Part shown: positions 20,692 to 24,988 of the stretch, one piece after another
Position numbering within the stretch: position 1 is the stretch's first letter
How the letters are laid out: each line of letters starts with the position of its first letter
From: Silene noctiflora
Taxonomy: Eukaryota; Streptophyta; Magnoliopsida; Caryophyllales; Caryophyllaceae
Reading direction: 5' to 3'
Length of the DNA: 24,988 bases
Assembly: GCA_009801015.1 (NCBI GenBank)
Contig: VHZZ01001582.1
Coordinates: 120,073-145,060 of the forward strand
Notes under the pieces: generated by a model
What the model was told of the DNA's origin: nothing
Database searches by the model: none
Seen by the model: the letters and a program-made list of their open reading frames with translations, nothing else
Program-made: the position numbers and the translations under genes

Positions 20692-21228
20692 TGTTTAAGA
20701 TTAAATAGTTTCTTATGTAATACTAATTGTATTGATCTCCCTTTTTCCGGTCATTTTTTTACTTGGAGGAAAAAAAAAACTGGTTCTGAAAATGTTTTGG
20801 AAATCCTTGATAGAGCCTTAGCCTCTCCTAATTGGATGAGTATATATCCAAACATGCAGTTTGTCCACCATGCTTTAACTAGCTCTGACCATTGTCCGAT
20901 TTCAGTGAAGTTTCATAACCAAAATCAAATTCACAAAAAAGCCCCTCCTTTTCGCTTTGAACTTGTGTGGACTCTCCGAAATGATTTCAATAAAATGATC
21001 AAAAGTTATTGGCAATATCAGTTTCATGGATCATATATGTTCTGTCTTTCTAAAAAATGCAAATTTTTAAAACAAAAGGCTAAGAAATGGAATCAATCTA
21101 CTTTTGAAAATATTTTTAGACAACTTTCAATTGCTAAAAAAAAGTTAGAAAATATACAACAACAACTAGGCTCTTCTCCTATTACCGATTTTGGAAAACG
21201 CACAATTGAGATGGTTGAAAAAGAGTGA
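20692..21228 (+). pseudogene. LINE endonuclease C-terminal part and linker
   Basis: The open frame shows LPFSGHFFTWRKKKTGSENV, then LDRALASPNW, and SDHCPISVKF at about 20883-20912, the last catalytic motif of the AP-type endonuclease that nicks target DNA. The next roughly 100 codons are the Lys-rich linker toward the reverse transcriptase. The N-terminal catalytic residues are not present. The frame ends where the next piece begins in another frame, with an overlap at 21191-21228. Confidence 0.85.
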
Positions 21229-22784
21229 TGCACTTTTTGACTATAAACGTGTCTATTGGCAACAAAAATCTCGTATAAACAAAGCGAATTTTGGAGATAA
21301 CAATACCAAGTTTTTTCAAAGTTATGCCACAATTAAGCGTAGTAGAAATGGAATTATGCAGTTTATAAATAAAGATGGTGCTTGTATTACTGATAAAGAC
21401 CTTATTAAACAAGAAATATCGAATGAGTTTAAGCTTAGGTTTTCCAAAAACCAATTTTGTAATTTCGACAAGAATGAGGATTTTAAGTCTATTAATGGAT
21501 TAATTACAAACGAAGATAACAAATTTCTTACAAGTAATATTAGTATGGAAGAGGTTAAACAAACTGTGTTTAGTTTAGCTGCAAATAAAAGTCCAGGTCC
21601 CAATAGATTTCCCGCAGAGTTCTTTCAAAAATATTGGGATATTGTAGGAAATTCTGTTACTAAAGCAATTTTAGCATTTTTCCATTCAGGTACATTACTA
21701 AAAGAAATTAACCATACTTTCATAGCATTGATTCCTAAAGTTGATAACCCTCAACAGCAAACCATTTTCGCACTGTTAGCCTTTGTTTAACAATTTATAA
21801 GATTATTTCAAAAATCATGGCTAACCGCCTTCGTAGTGTCTTGCCTAAGATTATCCACCCGTTTCAAGGTGCTTTTACACCTAATCGCTTTATTCAAGAT
21901 AATATCCTTTTAGCGCACGAGATTTTCAACTCTTTTAAGCTTAAAAAGGGCAGATCGGGTTGGGTTGCAATTAAACTTGATATGAAGAAAGCATACGACC
22001 GACTAGAATGAAACTTTACTGAATAGACTTTTAAACAAATGGGTTTTGATCATAAGTGGATTTCCTGGATCGTGGAATGTATAAAAACTACTTCTTTCTC
22101 GGTGTTAGTAAATGGAACACCAGGAGACGTCTTTAGACCCGCTCGAGGTATTCGACAGGGAGACCCGCTTTCACCTTATATTTATATAATGTGCGCCGAA
22201 ATTTTAGCAAGATCACTACAGAACAACAGTGATCTTAGTTCTAGTGATATTGGTATTCGAATTGGTACTGGGTGGAGAAAATTCAATTTCTTACTTTTGC
22301 GGATGACACTATCATTTTCGCTAAAGCCTCTAACCAAAGTTGCAGAACCGTCAAGTCTATTCTAGATAAATTTTGCACGATATCGGGACAATTTGTTAAT
22401 TTTGACAAATCTACTTTTCCATGCACTAGAAATATTGATCGTACACTCCGTGAATCCTTTAGGGGAATTTTCCGTATGAACGAGGAAGTTCATTTAGGTA
22501 AGTACTTAGGATGTCCTATAATTCACAGCAGAGTGACTAAAAATACATTTGAAAGCATTATTCAATCTTCTTGCACTCAATTATCGAAATGGAAAGCGAA
22601 TTCACTATCGCAAGCAGGTAGACTAGTTCTAGTCAATGCCAATTTAGCCTCAAAGGGAACTTTTCAAATGCAAAGCTTCCTTCTTCCCTCATCAATCCAT
22701 NAGACTAGTTCTAGTCAATGCCAATTTAGCCTCAAAGGGAACTTTTCAAATGCAAAGCTTCCTTCTTCCCTCATCAATCCATAA
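21191..22784 (+). pseudogene. LINE reverse transcriptase
   Basis: Motifs appear in family order over several frames: NKSPGPNRFPAEFF (about 21585), HTFIALIPK (about 21713), QGAFTPNRFIQDNILLAHE (about 21867), KLDMKKAYDRLEW (about 21973; first catalytic Asp), RGIRQGDPLSPYIY (about 22144) and FADDTIIF (22296-22319; catalytic Asp pair), then GKYLGCPI and LSKWKANSLSQAGRLVLV. The active-site residues are preserved. A stop lies just after the first catalytic motif (about 22009), and the frame changes before FADD. The piece ends at the artefact around the N at 22701. Confidence 0.88.
22620..22782 (+). repeat. 81-bp exact duplication around a single N (assembly artefact)
   Basis: 22620-22700 and 22702-22782 are identical over 81 bases and are separated by one N at 22701. 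The duplicated stretch lies inside the LINE, just after its reverse transcriptase. Two exact copies joined by an N are most simply explained by two contig ends that overlap but were not merged. The period of 82 shifts the frame, so one of the LINE's apparent breaks is probably not real. Confidence 0.9.
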
Positions 22785-22849
22785 TAGATTAGATAAGATT
22801 AATAGAGACTTTACCTGGAATAAGAATCCTTCCCAGCGATAACCCTAAT

Positions 22850-23786
22850 TTGATTGGATGGCATAAAGTTTGTTTACCAAAATCGGTTGGTGGACTCGGC
22901 ACAAAACCTTCTCAAGCAACTAATAAAGCTTTTCAAATGAAACTTTTATGGAAAATTCTTATGTATAAGGAAAGTATATGGGTCAAAGTGATCACTAGAA
23001 AATATTTGAGAAATTATTCACTCTTTGACCATAAGCCTAATTCAACATCTTTTTGGCAATGGCGTAAACTTGTGAGTCTTCATACTCTTTTTAAAAAAGG
23101 CATGAGATGGCAGGTAGGTAATGGTAGCAACATTAACTTTTGCTCTGATAATTGGCTCTTTTCTCACCCACTTACCAGTAGTATGGGGAATGATGATAGT
23201 AACCATGGTCTTAATCTTTTGGTTAAAGATTTTATAACATCTGATAAACAATGGGATGTTTGCAAATTATCCAATTTAGTGAATAATGATATTGTAAATC
23301 AAACTACTAATATTCCACTGCCACATAATGATATTCCAGATACCCTTCTCTGGGGGTTGTCCGTGGATGAAAATTTTTCTACCAAAACAGCAACGTGGTT
23401 AGCGCAAGGTTTATTCGATCAAACTCTTGACAAATGTGAATTTCAATGGATTTGGAAACTGAATATTTCTCTAAAGTTAATTTTTTTCTTTGGAAAGCCT
23501 GTGTTGACGGTATCCCAACGAAAGATAGGCTGCTCAAGAGTCATATTAATGTCCTTCCTCATTGTGTTTATGCAACTATCCAATTGAAGATAAAGATCAT
23601 TTCTTTTACAAATGTCCCTTGATTGGGTCTGTTTTCCAAGACATGAACATTATTAACTTTAACAACTTTTTGTCAAAATATGATAATATTGAAAGTCAAA
23701 GTTTTCTAATGAAACTCAATTATCTCAAAGACTTTAGTCCAAAAGATGATTTGATTAAGATTATCTTTAATTGGTGGAATGCATGA
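22850..23786 (+). pseudogene. LINE region after the reverse transcriptase with zf-RVT
   Basis: WHKVCLPKSVGGLG and the following NKAFQMKLLWKI and WQWRKLVSLH are typical of the plant LINE segment beyond the reverse transcriptase. WIWKLNISLK and then CLCNYPIEDKDHFFYKCPL (about 23562-23620) mark the zf-RVT zinc-binding region, in two frames. This part is thought to help bind the RNA template. Confidence 0.8.
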
Positions 23787-23949
23787 TTTTATAGAAACGA
23801 TATTATCTTTAATAATGTTCATATCAATATCACAAAACTTATTATTTTATGTAATAATAGCATTAAAACATGGAATGAAACTAGACATAATGATTTCAAC
23901 AATCCTGAAAAAGATAAGTCAACTAGGATCACTTCTAATAATGAAAAAA

Positions 23950-24364
23950 TCTGGTGGCAGAAACCTATAAATGGTTTCCTAAAGCTAAATTTTGACGGTT
24001 CAAGGGTAGAAGGCGATAAAGCTACAATAGGATATTGTATTGGAGATCATAATGGTATTGTCGTTTTGTTAGGAGCAAAAAAGTACGGATCCAATAGCAT
24101 TTTTTGTTGCAGAAGCGCTCGCTTTAAAAGAAGGCATTTTAGAAGCTAAATACTTAAGAATCTCAAAGCTAATTGTGGAGGGTGATAATTTATGTGTTAT
24201 TAACTCACTTTGTAGTACTTGACAAATTCAAGGATGTGAAATTAGATCTTCATTATGAAGTGATAATTAGACATTGTTATCGTGAAACCAGCAAAGTTGC
24301 TGACTTTATGGCTTCTATTGGACATTCATGTCCGCCTCTTTCGAGATGGTTTGAAAGCCGGTGA
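23950..24364 (+). pseudogene. LINE C-terminal RNase H
   Basis: WWQKPINGFLKLNFDGS carries the first catalytic Asp of a plant-type RNase H (about 23950-24000). GYCIGDHNG follows, then EGDNLCVINSL in another frame, and HCYRETSKVADFMASIGH near the end, matching the closing helix of the RVT_3-type domain. The enzyme would remove RNA from the hybrid during integration. It is split over at least two frames and so is dead. Confidence 0.82.
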
Positions 24365-24626
24365 CTTCAACTTACCTCTCTCATTCGAAAGGATGAGATA
24401 GGTTGATCATACCCGAGAGGATCAATCTAGTATAACACAACACAGCACAAAGTCCACTTCCCATGCCTAGCTCGTGCTACTAACTTTACTCAGAAGTCAT
24501 ACCCCTCTTACAAGCCACATATCTGTACTCAGAAGTCATACCCCTCTTACATATGGGGGACTAATGTTACAATATGTGAAGTGATTAGGAATATCGCAAT
24601 ATAATCTATGTTATTTTGCTATAAAA
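24365..24626. other. Spacer between the LINE and U5
   Basis: Non-coding. It holds the 39-bp-period repeat at 24487-24551 and is otherwise unremarkable. The LINE 3' UTR may extend into it. Confidence 0.5.
24487..24551. repeat. Short tandem repeat, period 39
   Basis: A 26-base word (TACTCAGAAGTCATACCCCT and the next six bases) occurs exactly twice, at 24487-24512 and 24526-24551, with 13 bases between. It lies downstream of the U5 gene in the sense of U5 transcription. Confidence 0.9.
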
Positions 24627-24641
24627 TTGGTACTCGAATTG
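24627..24641 (-). terminator. Probable snRNA 3' box of U5
   Basis: The minus strand reads CAATTCGAGTACCAA, one base longer than the consensus CA(N)3-10AGTNNAA, placed directly after the terminal hairpin of U5. Confidence 0.55.
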
Positions 24642-24642
24642 C

Positions 24643-24762
24643 CAGGGACCAAAATATAGTCCCCTCCAAAAAGTAACGTATGCCACTTATATGCAGCGAG
24701 CACACGGTATTCTTTAGTAAAAGGCGAAAGAATAGTTCGCTATGTGCTCACTGCGTAGCTGC
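24643..24762 (-). ncRNA. U5: U5 spliceosomal snRNA
   Basis: The minus strand contains TTTCGCCTTTTACTAAAGA (24711-24729), the invariant loop 1 of U5, which holds the exon ends during both splicing steps. The stem on both sides pairs well: GCAGTGAGCACA with TGTGCTCGCTGC, and ATTCTTT with AAAGAAT. The Sm site follows as ACTTTTTGGAG, then a short terminal hairpin GGGAC-GTCCC. Length is about 120, right for U5. The exact 5' end (24760-24764) and 3' end (about 24643) are estimated from the TATA distance and the last hairpin. It acts in the nucleus in the U5 snRNP and the tri-snRNP together with U4. The promoter is complete and loop 1 intact, so it looks functional. Confidence 0.93.
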
Positions 24763-24790
24763 GTGGTTTGATATCGATACGGAAACACTA

Positions 24791-24797
24791 ATTTATA
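24791..24797 (-). promoter_or_regulatory. TATA box of U5
   Basis: TATAAAT on the minus strand lies about 33-37 bases before the RNA start. The gap to the USE is 31 bases, the polymerase II spacing. Confidence 0.85.
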
Positions 24798-24828
24798 GCT
24801 ATTCACACTGTAGTGTTCTATTCTTTGT

Positions 24829-24839
24829 CGATGTGGGAT
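24829..24839 (-). promoter_or_regulatory. Upstream sequence element (USE) of U5
   Basis: The minus strand reads ATCCCACATCG, an exact match to RTCCCACATCG, at about -67 to -77 from the U5 start. Confidence 0.92.
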
Positions 24840-24988
24840 TCCCATTGCCAAATGCCAACAACCAATCTTTGTGCGCGTAAGTTGTGACTTGCATTGCTAT
24901 TGGGCCGTATCCTATATGTAGTAACCCTGGCCCATGGTACATTCCAAGATACCTTTCAAGAGGTTTTTCGTGTTTGACGGACTTTTTG
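24840..24988. other. 5' flank of U5, no gene seen
   Basis: Mixed-composition DNA beyond the U5 USE. It contains GGCCC words (GGGCCGTATCC, CTGGCCCATGG), which could be additional promoter elements of the TGGGCC/GCCCA type found in plant housekeeping and snRNA promoters. That role is inferred only. Confidence 0.35.

Larger units (their letters stand above)
20690..24364 (+). mobile_element. L1-type LINE, 5'-truncated and decayed
   Basis: The order of domains is that of plant L1 elements: C-terminal part of an AP endonuclease, reverse transcriptase, a Cys-rich zf-RVT region, and an RNase H at the C terminus. ORF1 and the N-terminal half of the endonuclease are absent, the usual result of incomplete reverse transcription. 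The reading frame is broken at several places (near 21220, 21790, 22010, 22280, 22790-22850, 23480-23580, 23785 and 24080-24220), so no full product is possible. The 5' border is placed where recognisable protein begins. No poly-A tail or target duplication was identified, so the 3' border is only the last recognisable codon. The element runs opposite to the host genes. Confidence 0.9.

Noticed and set aside
24487-24551. CRISPR-like or regulatory array
   Set aside because: Only two repeat units in a plant genome; a plain short tandem duplication suffices.
24693-24754. Foldback read as a MITE or microRNA precursor
   Set aside because: It is stem-loop I of U5 snRNA: the loop is the invariant CGCCTTTTACT sequence, and promoter elements lie at the right distances.

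Overview
The window looks like nuclear DNA of a flowering plant. It is AT-rich between genes. The two host protein genes are split by GT-AG introns, and one encodes a family I know only from plants. The snRNA loci carry the plant promoter element RTCCCACATCG. The repeats are typical of plants: Helitrons and an L1-type LINE with a C-terminal RNase H. I do not assign a species.

Layout. 1-2591: intergenic, with a G-rich tract, a short non-autonomous Helitron (875-1517) and a GC-rich palindromic block (about 1820-2100) holding a perfect 27-bp foldback. 2592-2776: a decayed U2 snRNA copy, minus strand. 2962-9505: a 13-exon minus-strand gene for a membrane protein of about 1100 residues with a signal peptide, extracellular Ig-like regions and several membrane segments. 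One of its introns is stop-free and a multiple of three. 9506-12527: mostly non-coding. 12528-14173: a two-exon minus-strand DPH7 gene (diphthamide pathway, WD40). 14174-16055: a rearranged zone with a circularly permuted partial copy of the DPH7 5' end and a GC-rich island that may be organellar. 16230-16478: a complete-looking minus-strand U4 snRNA gene with USE, TATA box and 3' box. 17510-18127: a second Helitron of the same family. 18128-20690: repeats and AT-rich DNA. 20690-24364: a 5'-truncated, decayed L1-type LINE on the plus strand, interrupted by a single N flanked by a duplicated 81-bp block that looks like an assembly artefact. 24627-24839: a complete-looking minus-strand U5 snRNA gene with USE and TATA box.

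The main result is that three spliceosomal snRNA loci of different types (U2-like, U4, U5) lie on the same strand within 22 kb. U4 and U5 have the wide USE-to-TATA spacing of plant RNA polymerase II snRNA genes (32 and 31 bases). The U2 copy has lost its TATA region and part of its body. All host genes I recognise are on the minus strand; both Helitrons and the LINE are on the plus strand. The snRNA identifications rest on recalled family sequences and visible motifs, since no search could be run.
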